A stretch of DNA of 64,000 nt from Streptomyces triticagri. Lineage in GTDB: Bacteria; Actinomycetota; Actinomycetes; Streptomycetales; Streptomycetaceae. The stretch's first letter is position 1, and every line of letters starts with the position of its first letter. The translations under genes and the position numbers were made by a program. The notes below the pieces were generated by a model. That model had not been told where the DNA came from and did no database searches. It worked only from the letters and a program-made list of their open reading frames with translations. This document shows positions 20,109 through 29,244 of this stretch, piece by piece. The DNA is taken from the NCBI RefSeq assembly GCF_003429565.1, contig NZ_QUAK01000149.1:62001-126000 (forward strand), written 5' to 3'.

Positions 20109-20978
20109 ATGACCCATGCGCACGACCACTTGCCCCACGAGCACACTCCGCACGAGCACACACCCCACGACGACAGGGCTCAGGCGGAGATCCTCGACCT
20201 GGACGCCGAGGTCCTCGCCGAGCACATCGCGTCCATCACCGCCTGGCTGCCCCTGAAGTCCGCGCCCCGCCAGATCGTCGATCTGGGCTGCGGCACCGGA
20301 GCGGGCACCTTCGCCCTCCTGGACCGATTCCCCGACGCCCACATCACTGCCGTCGACACCTCCGCCGGTCATCTGCAGCTGCTGCGCGAGAAGGCGTGCG
20401 CCCAGGGCGTCCTGGACCGCGTACGCACCGTGCAGGCCGACCTCGACGCCGCCGGCTGGCCGGACCTCGGCACACCGGACCTGGTGTGGGCCTCGGCGTC
20501 GATGCACCACATGGCCCACCCCGAGCGCGCCCTGCGCAGCGTCCGCGAACTACTCGCACCGGGCGGCCTGTTCGCCGTCGTCGAACTGGACGGCTTCCCC
20601 CGCTTCCTGCCGTACGACGTACCCGAGCACAGGCCCGGCCTCGAGGAGCGCGCGCACGCCGCGACAAACAGCTTCCACGCCGAACACGTCCCGCACCGCG
20701 GCGCCGACTGGGGACCGATGCTGAGCGCCGCCGGCTTCACCGTCGAGGACGAGCGCACCATCACCGTCCGCATCGAGGCCGCCCGCAGCGAGGCCGTCAC
20801 CCGCTACGCCCGCAGCAGCCTGCAGCGCCTGCGCGGCACCGCCGCACCCGCGCTCGGCACCGAGGACCTCGCCGCACTCGACGAACTCCTGGACGCCCGG
20901 AGCCCGCACAGCATCCTGCACCGCGACGACCTGACGGTCCGCACCGAACGCACCGTCTGGGCGGCCCGCCGCGCCTGA
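20109..20978 (+). CDS. Class I SAM-dependent methyltransferase with His-rich N-terminus
   Basis: 289 residues from ATG 20109. Residues 3-20 are rich in His (HDHLPHEHTPHEHTPHDD), a tandem HEHTP repeat likely to bind metal. Motif I is IVDLGCGTGAGTFALLDRFP, motif II region AVDTSAGHLQLL, then DLVWASASMHHMAHPERALRSV with an APGG turn. The substrate is unknown; the Methyltransf_25/UbiE-like core is common to small-molecule enzymes. It stands alone on the plus strand. Confidence 0.85.
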   Translation: MTHAHDHLPHEHTPHEHTPHDDRAQAEILDLDAEVLAEHIASITAWLPLKSAPRQIVDLGCGTGAGTFALLDRFPDAHITAVDTSAGHLQLLREKACAQGVLDRVRTVQADLDAAGWPDLGTPDLVWASASMHHMAHPERALRSVRELLAPGGLFAVVELDGFPRFLPYDVPEHRPGLEERAHAATNSFHAEHVPHRGADWGPMLSAAGFTVEDERTITVRIEAARSEAVTRYARSSLQRLRGTAAPALGTEDLAALDELLDARSPHSILHRDDLTVRTERTVWAARRA

Positions 20979-21233
20979 AGCGAGAGACGACAGCTGCCGG
21001 GAATCCGGAAAGTGACTGGATCTGCCCGCGCGTCGAGTTCAGGCGGGCCGTGCGGGCGAGGGCCGGACGCCTCGTCGAGCGGGCCTGAGCGAAGGGTTCG
21101 TAGCCATCTGGTCTAGGGCTGGCAAACTATGGCGGGAGCGGCGACGAGCGCGGCTTCCGTCCCCTGTGCTGCCCGTACACTGCGCTTGCCAGCACAGGAA
21201 ATGTCAACTGGCCGGAAGCAAACGGAGATCGGC

Positions 21234-22160
21234 ATGGCTTCGGGGGGATGGGGGCCGGCAAACGGCCCGAATCAGCCTGGCGGCAACGGACCGGGTGGGC
21301 AAGGCGGTTGGGGCGCTCCCTACGGACCACCGCACGGCGGCCCCGGAGTGCCACCACAGAATCCGGGCCCGAACCCTTACGGCCCTCGGCCCACGAGACC
21401 CGCCCCCCGGCGCCGGCGGTTCGGGCTCATCGGCATGCTGTTCCGCTCCGCGCACCGCGTGGCCACCAGACTCTTCGCGCAGGAGGGCGACGGCCGGATC
21501 GTCGACCGCACCGTGGACCGCGTCCAGGGGATCCGCACGGTGCTCGGTGCCGCCGCCACCGTCTTCCTGATCCTCGCCTACAACGTGGATCCGAACCGCT
21601 GGGAGGACGCGGCGTTGGGCGGCGCCGCCCAACTGATCATCGCGCCAGTGGTGCTGATCATCGCCGCGCCCTTGGTCATCATCGGCTTCATCCGGTACGC
21701 GCCCCCGCATGTGCGGCCACAGCTGCGCTCCCGACTGCGCGCTCCGCTGAAGGCGGTCGGCTGGTACGTCCTGACGCTGGTCGTGATCGGCGGGATCCTC
21801 GTCGCGACGGCCCAGACGGTCAACGCCGACGACGGCAAGAGCCTCTGGGAGTACGCACTGGTCATCGCCTCGCTGGTCGTGATCGTGTGGGGCTTCCCCT
21901 TCTTCTTCCTGGCCTCGCTGTACTCGGCCCGCACCGCCTTCAACAGCGCCCAGGTCCACCCGATGCTGCCGCCCGTCCTCACCATGACACTGGTGTGGGT
22001 GTTCGCGGCCTTCAGCGTGATCGGCGACGGCGGCATGCCGCCGGGCCCACCTCTCGTCCAGTTCTGCTCCGTCCTGGGCGGCCCGCTTTCGGTGACGGCT
22101 GTCTCGCTGTGGGAACTGCGGCGGATGAAGACCCGCTTCGGCGTCGTACTGCGCGCCTGA
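21234..22160 (+). CDS. Pro/Gly-rich multi-pass membrane protein, unknown function
   Basis: 308 residues from ATG 21234, with GGAG 7 nt upstream. Residues 1-60 are low-complexity Gly/Pro/Asn/Gln, then a basic patch RRRR, then about six hydrophobic segments: TVFLILAYNV, LIIAPVVLIIAAPLVIIGFI, YVLTLVVIGGILVA, EYALVIASLVVIVWGFPFFFL, MTLVWVFAAFSV and others. I do not recognise the family. Similar Pro/Gly-tailed membrane proteins are frequent in Streptomyces. An extended upstream reading is less credible because the Shine-Dalgarno fixes this start. Confidence 0.75.
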   Translation: MASGGWGPANGPNQPGGNGPGGQGGWGAPYGPPHGGPGVPPQNPGPNPYGPRPTRPAPRRRRFGLIGMLFRSAHRVATRLFAQEGDGRIVDRTVDRVQGIRTVLGAAATVFLILAYNVDPNRWEDAALGGAAQLIIAPVVLIIAAPLVIIGFIRYAPPHVRPQLRSRLRAPLKAVGWYVLTLVVIGGILVATAQTVNADDGKSLWEYALVIASLVVIVWGFPFFFLASLYSARTAFNSAQVHPMLPPVLTMTLVWVFAAFSVIGDGGMPPGPPLVQFCSVLGGPLSVTAVSLWELRRMKTRFGVVLRA

Positions 22161-22164
22161 GCCA

Positions 22165-22208
22165 AGAACGGCGCCCGACCGGCACAGGACCAGGTCAGGC
22201 GCCGTTCT
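22165..22208. terminator. Bidirectional hairpin terminator
   Basis: An 11-bp perfect stem (GAACGGCGCC and GGCGCCGTTC plus an outer A-T pair) with a 22-nt loop lies directly after the membrane-protein stop and just beyond the displaced aldehyde dehydrogenase 3' end. It was probably the shared terminator of the two genes before the island entered. Confidence 0.75.
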
Positions 22209-22215
22209 CGTACTC

Positions 22216-22273
22216 CTAGAAGAAGCCCAGCTTGTCCGGCCAGTACGACACCGGCATGTTCTTGGTCTGCTGG
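22216..22273. repeat. Displaced copy of the aldehyde dehydrogenase 3' end (left island boundary)
   Basis: Matches 30265-30322 in 55 of 58 positions, including the first 25 bases exactly, and in the same orientation. On the minus strand it encodes QQTKNMPVSYWPDKLGFF then TAG; the intact gene reads QQTKNMLVSYSPDKLGFF. Similarity stops abruptly at 22274. It is the att-like scar of insertion into the 3' end of the gene now ending at 30265. Confidence 0.85.
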
Positions 22274-22384
22274 CGGTACAGCCGCTGCACCCACGTTGAC
22301 CAGGGGCAAGGGTAGTTGGTGCAGCTTTCGGGCGGGGCTGGGCCGGGAATGGTCCGGATCTTGGTCTGGCGGGACCCGTTCGGG

Positions 22385-22600
22385 TCATGCTGTCGCTGTA
22401 GTGCGAGCGATCGGGAGGCGGGACCGGACGGAGCAGATGGGTGGCTGCCCGTACGCTGGCAATCTGGGATCAAGGGTCTCTGTGCCGTCGTCTCCTGGAA
22501 TGGCGTTCGGCTGGACCTTGATGCGGGTCGTGTCGGCGAGGAAGTCGGTGACCTGCTGGGCCGTGTAGGTGTTCGTGCGGTAGATGCCGAAACAGGTCAC
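22385..22600 (-). CDS. Hypothetical small frame, possibly decayed
   Basis: 71 residues from GTG 22600 (VTCFGIYRTNTYTAQQVTDF...), with AAGGA 8 nt upstream. The first ~45 residues have acceptable codon use; the tail turns Arg/Ser-rich as it approaches the boundary repeat, which suggests truncation at the island edge. No family recognised. Confidence 0.35.
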   Translation of the reverse strand: MTCFGIYRTNTYTAQQVTDFLADTTRIKVQPNAIPGDDGTETLDPRLPAYGQPPICSVRSRLPIARTTATA

Positions 22601-22613
22601 GGTTGCATCCTTC

Positions 22614-23042
22614 TCAGACCGCGTGGTTCTCGGTGCGTTCAACCAGTTGGCCATTCCCGAAACGGGCGCCCGCGCGGACCAGCGGGATCGGATGGGTTCC
22701 CGTGGTCTCCCGCCGGCGTGACTGGGCGTACCCGACGGGCTTGAACACCATCGGGACGGCAGCGGCCGGACTGCCAGAACGTCGGGTGACATTCGTGCGG
22801 AGCTTGACCGTGGAAACGTCCTGAAGCCATCCGTTGTGGTGCGGGAGGGGTGGCTCGTCGACCCCACAAACTTCGTCGGTGACTCGTGCTCGACGAGGTC
22901 TGCCCGCCAGGCGTCGACGTCGCTCGTTACCTGAACTACCACGAGGATCCGGTGCTTCGCGGAAGGAGAGGATCCAGAGTGCTGGGCGCGACGGACCAGC
23001 GCCCTGTGTCCGACTTCCGTGCTGGCTGCGCTCGACCAGCAA
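22614..23042 (-). pseudogene. Unrecognised reading frame, probable gene remnant
   Basis: The 3' two-thirds (about 22614-22850, LQDVSTVKLRTNVTRR ... GNGQLVERTENHAV) has high third-position GC and reads like protein. Upstream the coding signal seems to change frame, with a second minus frame (VVQVTSDVDAWRADLVEHE) better around 22860-22940. A frameshifted remnant is the simplest reading. No function can be assigned. The stretch 22601-23210 holds nothing else I can support. Confidence 0.3.
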
Positions 23043-23210
23043 GATCCCCGGGAGGTCTGAGAACCGCGTGTCCCGCTTCTGTGGGGCAGGAATCGTTTGA
23101 CTTGCTTACGGGAGAAGTGGGTTCTGCATGATTTCCTTCGGCAATCCCAGTCCAGGCGTCACCGAGGAAAGTCTTGTCTTGCGGTAGAAGGGCCCATTGG
23201 ATACGGCGAC

Positions 23211-24611
23211 TCAGGGCTTGCGCTGTCGTCGAAGCGGCAAGATCCTTAGTGCCATCACGGTGCCGTTCGGTTGAAGGGAAAGGGGACTGGTCTGCCTGTC
23301 CTCTTTCTGGATATCGCCCCACGTCGAACTCAGGTTGTGGGCTACACGCCGATATTCTTCCACCTCTCCCTCTTTGATTAACTTGTACAGATTCTCGGCC
23401 ATTCCGGAGAAAGCCTCGACGCGCACGGATCCCAGCCGGAAGACGTGATCGGTACCTACGAACTTCACGCCGCCAACATAGATTTGTGCGTCGTCGACAC
23501 TTGACGTCGCGGCGAAAATGGGCACCTGGTAGTGCTTTCGGCCTTGGCGTGCGGTCAGGTAGTGGGCTGTGTTGGGGCCGCCGCCTGCGAAGGCCGTCAG
23601 GCCGGCTGCCCCGGTTCGTGCAAGGAGTTGACCGAACCACGCGAGGTCGTCAGGGCCTACTTGAAATCCGTCGACTCGGTGCGCTCGTTGCCCTTCATGG
23701 ACAGGGATCTGAACGGCGTTGAGGTACGGGATGCCGGGTCTATCTCTGATCTCGTCGTCTGCGTTTCCGGGCGCTCCTGGTACTCGGAGGGGGAGCTGAG
23801 CGTCGCCTGGTGACTCGATCACATTGACCACGATGCCGCCTTGACCAATGAGTTCGGTCGAGAGCATCAGGCTGGCAGCGGTGTTCCAGTCTCCGAACTG
23901 CATGCCCTCGGTCAGCTCGGCGCCCTTGACCAACTGTTGAAGGGTAGTGCTGCGCGTCTTGCCACCTCGCTTGCTGGGCTGCTGGTGGTTACCGCGGCAC
24001 GCTACGAACGTGATCTTCGAAGGTTCGCCGGGCTTCCAAGCCTCAAGGATGTAGTCAGGGCGCGGCCGTGAGGAATTGCTGTGCTGCGAGACGTTTGGCG
24101 GCCAGCCGGCACGCAGAACCGTTCCCGTATCCACCACCGAGACGATGTGGCCCGGATACCGTTGTTGCACGATGTGTTCCGCTGCTGCGAGTCCAAACCC
24201 CACGGCCAACTCGCGTGCTTGCATCCCCTTGTACCAACTCTCGGGCGTACGGCCCCTCTCAGTGAGGTCCATGGCGCGGGCGCGGTTCCCATGCAGGGCT
24301 TCGCAGAACTTCAGACTCAGCCAGTGTTCTGCGAGTCCGTGCCCCATGCCCTGGCCTGACAACACGTATCCGCGCGCCAGCGCGTGCAGCACTTGCCAAG
24401 GTGTCAGTTCAATCGTGGAGCCTGATTGTGCGCGCGCGACGGGGTGAAGTGTGGGCTTTCTGCGGAGCGCGCTCTGCCCGTTTTCGCGCCGCTTCTTGTC
24501 GACGGCCGCTGCCGTCGACTCGACCTGGGCGACGAGCTCCTGTGTGGAGTGGAGGTAGATGCTCGCTGGGCGTCGGAGTGCGTTCATCGTCTGTCGCGCG
24601 GTCCTGGCCAT
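23211..24611 (-). CDS. Island protein with degenerate PD-(D/E)xK-like core, unknown function
   Basis: 466 residues from ATG 24611, preceded by TAGGGGG. A central segment near 184-205 reads PDYILEAW then ITFVACRGNH, followed by TTLQQLVKGAELTEGM. This resembles the D...ECKG core and the following Lys/Gln helix of PD-(D/E)xK nuclease-like proteins, but the usual ExK appears as A-C-R, so catalysis is doubtful. The C-terminal part (IPIFAATSSVDDAQIYVGG) looks globular. A TTA leucine codon lies in frame at 23379-23381, so translation in Streptomyces would depend on bldA. It is divergent from the helicase operon and could be its regulator, sensor or cofactor. Confidence 0.6.
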   Translation of the reverse strand: MARTARQTMNALRRPASIYLHSTQELVAQVESTAAAVDKKRRENGQSALRRKPTLHPVARAQSGSTIELTPWQVLHALARGYVLSGQGMGHGLAEHWLSLKFCEALHGNRARAMDLTERGRTPESWYKGMQARELAVGFGLAAAEHIVQQRYPGHIVSVVDTGTVLRAGWPPNVSQHSNSSRPRPDYILEAWKPGEPSKITFVACRGNHQQPSKRGGKTRSTTLQQLVKGAELTEGMQFGDWNTAASLMLSTELIGQGGIVVNVIESPGDAQLPLRVPGAPGNADDEIRDRPGIPYLNAVQIPVHEGQRAHRVDGFQVGPDDLAWFGQLLARTGAAGLTAFAGGGPNTAHYLTARQGRKHYQVPIFAATSSVDDAQIYVGGVKFVGTDHVFRLGSVRVEAFSGMAENLYKLIKEGEVEEYRRVAHNLSSTWGDIQKEDRQTSPLSLQPNGTVMALRILPLRRQRKP

Positions 24612-25191
24612 CCATCCCCCTACGCCGTCGCCCTCTGTAGCTGGCGTGGAACGTAGTCGGGGGTGGCCAGGCGCACGCAAGTGCGCATGGCATGTGAAAT
24701 GTCGAATTGGCTGGAACTGAGTTCGCCTCGTGTAGATCAACTCTGGGCAAGATGGTCGCCTCTCAGGCGGTCCCGAAGAGCGCCGTGGTGCGGTTCGACT
24801 GCCAAGCGCCTGCCTCGCGGCAGGCGGAGATTGTCGCTCTTGCATGTTGCGATCGTGGCAAGGCGAGGTTCTTGACGGTGCTGATGTCGACGTGGCGCCT
24901 GCGGCAGGTGAAGAGGCGGCACTCGAGAGTGGCACGTCGTGATCGCAGGCGAGTAAAGCGAAATGCTCTGGCTCCGCAGCCGAAGGTCATTTTGTACACG
25001 AGCTGAGACCCGTTCATTGAAAATGCGCCGCATCTGCGCCGTGTGTGCTTCCGACGCGCCCCTGTGTGTCTCAATTTTGCCTGTGGCATGACCTCTTCCG
25101 CTCGTATGTTGATCTGTTCGTCTCGGCCCGAGAGCGGACGACGACCCATACACGGTCGGAGCTAGCAGCCCAGATCAGCCAAGGGGGAGAC
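24612..25191. other. Divergent intergenic region of the island
   Basis: 580 bp between the island protein and the helicase-nuclease gene. By eye it has lower GC than the flanks. Short frames on both strands lack consistent codon bias, and no tRNA or hairpin terminator stands out. Promoters for both transcripts should lie here. The plus-strand end carries a strong AAGGGGG close to the GTG start. Confidence 0.45.
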
Positions 25192-28100
25192 GTGGACGAA
25201 CACGTGGGACCTATACGCCGCCGGGCGGTGGAGGTCTGCGCGCAGCAGTGGTCCGATGCGCTGATCGACTTCGGCCCCTACAACACTCTGCTGCACTTCA
25301 AAGACACGAAGCGGGCGACCCTGGACGTCACCTGTGCGGCGTCACAGGCACTGACCTCGCTACTGAATGGCCGCGCAACCCGACTGGCCAGCCTTTTCCC
25401 GGCCGTTGATGATCACAAAACGGCGTGGGCGCGAGCGCGTGGTCTCCGCCGCAAGATGGTCGAACTGGCGGAGGAACAGGGCATCGACGCCGGGCGCCTG
25501 GCGCTTGGCCTGGTGCGTGTCGAGCCCTCAACTACGCGTGGCAATCGTCCGCTCGCAGCCCTGTGTGCTCCCCTTCTCCTGCAGCCGCTGACCATTGAAC
25601 CGCGCACCGCGACGGAGAGCGACTTCGTCCTCGAAGGAGTGAGCGAAGCCGAGATCAACCCAGTCCTGCTCTACGCCCTGAGCCGACAGTACGGTCTGGA
25701 TGGTGATCTCGAGGAGCTCTCTGACAAGATCGCGAACGCGGTCGAGGAGTGCGCGGATCCTGGTGAACGTACCCGTTGCGCCTATGCGGTGCTGCAGACG
25801 GCTTGCACCCGTAGCCACCTCAGTGTGGAACTTGAAGAACGTGTGGTGGCCGGCGTCTTCAGCTTCGACCGCCTTCCCATGGTCAACGACCTCGCCCGAT
25901 CAGTTGACTTGCTGGCGAGCCACCCGGTTGTAGCGGCCCTGGCCAAGGACAAGGAGGCCGAACGTGCCCTGCATGCGGAGACAGCCTCTCACGTGGCCTC
26001 CAGCGCAGACTCCACCGCACCTCGGTCGGAATATCTGGTACGTGACGCCAACGGCTCTCAACAGAAGGCCATCAGCGCCGCATTGGCCGGCGCTCACCTC
26101 GTCATTGAAGGACCACCCGGCACGGGCAAGAGCCAGACCATCGCCAACCTGATCGCCGCCTTTGCGGCATTGGGTAAACGGACGCTCTTCGTCGCCGAGA
26201 AGCGTGCCGCCATCGAAGCGGTGACCGACAGTCTTGCCGAGGTCGACCTCGGCGGACTGGTCTTCGACCTGCATGGCAACAAGCTCAGCCGCCGCCAGAC
26301 CGCCAGGCAACTGTATGAGGCCCTGGAACGCGCCGGAAAAGAGCCTCCACCCCGCCCTGACGGTCTCCACCGAAGTCTTGATGGCCATCGGGAACAGGCC
26401 CTGAGGCACGTCCAGGAGTTTCACCAGCTTCTGGCGCCTTGGGAGATCAGTCCCTACCAACTCATCACGCGCCTCATGGCCAGCCCTCGTGACCAGCACA
26501 CCCGGCTGCGGCTTCGCGGCGGCGACCTGTACCGCCTCCACGGAGAGCAGCTCCTCCAAACCGAAAGCGACCTGCGCGCCCTTGTGGCCAAGAACGGCCT
26601 TCTGGTGCGATGCGGATCCTCCCCCTGGTCTCACCTGCCAGTCCGCTCCGACAACGAACTGCATTCCGTCGTCGCCAGCCTCGACCAACTCACCGGCCGT
26701 GCCCTCACAGATGCCCGACGCACCGTTGAGAAGCTCGTGAACGCAGCGGGACTGCGACCGGCCGACGACGTCCATGGATGGCAATCCCTCCTCGCTCTGC
26801 TGGATGACGTCACCACAACCCTCAGCCGCTTCGAGGTAGCCGTCTTCGACTCGGGCCTGAGCGACATGATCGCCGCGACAGCAGACCAGGCCTGGCGCAA
26901 GGAGCGCTCAGTGAAGATCGGTTGGTGGCAACGTCGAAAACTGACATCCAGAGCGCGGGGACTGGCCAAGGACGGCTGTCGAACCCGCTCTTTGCTGCAC
27001 GCGGCACTCACGGAGGCAGCCGATCAGAAGGCCCGGTGGCAGGAACATGCTACGACTGACGAAAGCAGCCCATGGGCCGTCCCCGGGCTGGCCAACGCTG
27101 TCGCCTCCTTCACGCAGGTGCGTGATCAGCTGGCTGCGATCGCCCTGTGCGTGCGCTGGGACGGATGGGAGAACACGTCCACCGACGACGTCGACCGATT
27201 CATCCAGCGACTTGACCAGGACCGCGCGACGCTGCTGCGGATGCCCGAGCTCAACCAGCTCACCGACCGCCTGGAGTCGGCCGGGCTCGGCCGCTTGCTG
27301 GACGAGCTCGCCGAAGCCGGAACCACGCCCGACAGGGCTGTCGGAACCCTGAACCACCTCTGGTGGGCCTCTGTCCTGGACGAGGCCCACATGCAACACC
27401 CCTACTTGCGCTCCTTCGTCGGAACCGAGCACGATCACACGATCGAGCAGTTCCAACGTCTCGACCGCACCCATCGAGACCTCAATCCGGCTCGCGTCCG
27501 GTACGAGGTCGCCACCCGCCTGCGGAAAGCCCGCGATACGCACCCCGACCAGAACACCCTCGTGCGCACCCAGGCCCACCGAAAATCCCGGCACCTGTCC
27601 GTCCGCAGACTGGTTGAAAAGGCGCCCGACGTCCTCATGGCCGCCAAACCGTGCTGGGCCATGTCCCCACTCGTCGTGAGTCGCGTTCTACCCGCCACTC
27701 GCCTCTTCGACGTCGTCATCTTCGACGAAGCCAGCCAGGTCCTTCCGCACGACGCCATCACATCCATCATGCGCGCCCACCAGGTCATTGTCGCCGGCGA
27801 CCCGCACCAACTCCCCCCGACGACCTTCTTCCAGAAGCTTCTCAGCGGCGCAGGCGAAGAATCCGATGACGACGAGTCTGGCGACGCCGCGCCAGATGCC
27901 TTCGAATCCCTCCTCGACATGCTGTGCAGCCACCTCCCCGTACACACCCTCAAATGGCACTATCGCAGCCGCGATGAACGCCTCATCGCCTTCGCCAACC
28001 ACACCATCTACAACGACACACTCGTCACCTTTCCGGGCACCACCCAGGCGAGTCCACTACGCCTGGACATCGTCGACGCCCAGGCCCGCCCCGGCCAAGC

Positions 28101-29244
28101 CGGCTCCTCAGACGAAGAAGTGCAACGGGTCGTCGACCTCGCTCTGGCACATGCCACCCGCACACCGGGCCAGAGTCTCGGAGTCATCACCATGGGACAG
28201 CGGCACGCAGAGCGGATCGAACTTGGTCTGACCCAAGCTCTGAAAGGCCACCCGGACCTGCAGGACTACTTCAGCCCCGATGCTGGCCCGCGCCAACGCT
28301 TCTTCGTCAAAACGATCGAGCAAGTCCAAGGCGATGAACGAGACGCCATCATCCTCAGCATCGGCTACGGGAAAGCCGCCAACGGACGCCTGGCCATGAA
28401 CTTCGGCCCGCTCAACAACGAAGGGGGAGAGCGTCGCCTCAACGTGGCGATCACCCGCGCCCGCCAGTCGATGACCGTCGTCACCTCGCTCACCCACCAC
28501 GACTTCGACCCGTCCAAGCTCCTGGCCACCCGCCACCGCGGCCCCGAGATGTTGCGCGCGTTCCTGGAGTACGCCGCTCACGGAGGAGACCTCCAGCGCA
28601 CCGGCAGTGCACGCACCGACTGGAACCTCAACGGTTTCGAGCAACAGGTCCTCGCCGCCCTCGAAGCAGCTGACGTCCCGGTCACACCGCAATGGGGCGT
28701 GTCCGGCTACCGCATCGACTTCGCGCTCGGCCACCCCACACGCCCTGGACAGATGGTCCTCGCCGTCGAAACCGATGGCGACCGCTACCACCGAGCTCCC
28801 AGCGCTCGCGACCGCGACCGACTGCGCCAAGAACACCTCCAACGACTGGGATGGCGCTTCCACCGCATCTGGGCGTCCAGTTGGTTCGCCAACCCAAGCG
28901 CCGAACTCGAACGACTCCTCGACACCTGGCGTGATGCCACAGATCGGGCCGACCGCGCACCAATCCCCGATTCAGTCCAACACCCGCCGGCTCCTCCACC
29001 GGCGGTCGGCCGCGGCGCACGCCCCACTGTGCCGCACGGAGGACGCACCGCCGACTACAGCGACGCCGACCTGCTCGCGCTGGCCAACTGGCTCCTGAGC
29101 GACGGGTACCAGCTCGATCGCGACACCCGAGTCGGCCAGGCCCTCACCGAACTCGGCTTTAAACGACGCGGACGCGTGATCACCGAACGTCTCATCCGCG
29201 CCTTCGAACAGGCCCAGAACCCGGCAGACAAGGAAGCGTACTGA
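25192..29244 (+). CDS. DUF4011-like SF1 helicase with C-terminal Vsr/MTES_1575-like nuclease
   Basis: 1350 residues from GTG 25192, just after AAGGGGG. The N-terminus WSDALIDFGPYNTLLHFKDT resembles DUF4011. Walker A GPPGTGKS is at about 307-314, followed by a long helical insert and the DEAS box at about 845-848. Motif III is VIVAGDPHQLPPT, then HYRSRDERLIAFAN and the C-terminal motifs TIEQVQGDERDAIILS and LNVAITRARQ. Residues about 1140-1260 carry a Vsr-fold nuclease: YRIDFALGHP, LAVETDGDRYHR, DRDRLRQEHLQRLGW and RIWASSWF. Helicase plus Vsr-like nuclease is known from anti-phage proteins such as Hhe. The stop codon overlaps the next ATG (TGATG), so the two products are probably made together. 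Confidence 0.88.
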   Translation: MDEHVGPIRRRAVEVCAQQWSDALIDFGPYNTLLHFKDTKRATLDVTCAASQALTSLLNGRATRLASLFPAVDDHKTAWARARGLRRKMVELAEEQGIDAGRLALGLVRVEPSTTRGNRPLAALCAPLLLQPLTIEPRTATESDFVLEGVSEAEINPVLLYALSRQYGLDGDLEELSDKIANAVEECADPGERTRCAYAVLQTACTRSHLSVELEERVVAGVFSFDRLPMVNDLARSVDLLASHPVVAALAKDKEAERALHAETASHVASSADSTAPRSEYLVRDANGSQQKAISAALAGAHLVIEGPPGTGKSQTIANLIAAFAALGKRTLFVAEKRAAIEAVTDSLAEVDLGGLVFDLHGNKLSRRQTARQLYEALERAGKEPPPRPDGLHRSLDGHREQALRHVQEFHQLLAPWEISPYQLITRLMASPRDQHTRLRLRGGDLYRLHGEQLLQTESDLRALVAKNGLLVRCGSSPWSHLPVRSDNELHSVVASLDQLTGRALTDARRTVEKLVNAAGLRPADDVHGWQSLLALLDDVTTTLSRFEVAVFDSGLSDMIAATADQAWRKERSVKIGWWQRRKLTSRARGLAKDGCRTRSLLHAALTEAADQKARWQEHATTDESSPWAVPGLANAVASFTQVRDQLAAIALCVRWDGWENTSTDDVDRFIQRLDQDRATLLRMPELNQLTDRLESAGLGRLLDELAEAGTTPDRAVGTLNHLWWASVLDEAHMQHPYLRSFVGTEHDHTIEQFQRLDRTHRDLNPARVRYEVATRLRKARDTHPDQNTLVRTQAHRKSRHLSVRRLVEKAPDVLMAAKPCWAMSPLVVSRVLPATRLFDVVIFDEASQVLPHDAITSIMRAHQVIVAGDPHQLPPTTFFQKLLSGAGEESDDDESGDAAPDAFESLLDMLCSHLPVHTLKWHYRSRDERLIAFANHTIYNDTLVTFPGTTQASPLRLDIVDAQARPGQAGSSDEEVQRVVDLALAHATRTPGQSLGVITMGQRHAERIELGLTQALKGHPDLQDYFSPDAGPRQRFFVKTIEQVQGDERDAIILSIGYGKAANGRLAMNFGPLNNEGGERRLNVAITRARQSMTVVTSLTHHDFDPSKLLATRHRGPEMLRAFLEYAAHGGDLQRTGSARTDWNLNGFEQQVLAALEAADVPVTPQWGVSGYRIDFALGHPTRPGQMVLAVETDGDRYHRAPSARDRDRLRQEHLQRLGWRFHRIWASSWFANPSAELERLLDTWRDATDRADRAPIPDSVQHPPAPPPAVGRGARPTVPHGGRTADYSDADLLALANWLLSDGYQLDRDTRVGQALTELGFKRRGRVITERLIRAFEQAQNPADKEAY

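Noticed and set aside
22216..22473. Minus-strand 85-codon frame ending in the aldehyde dehydrogenase tail
   Set aside because: Only the last ~18 codons are gene-like; they are the displaced 3' end and the rest is random sequence joined to it.
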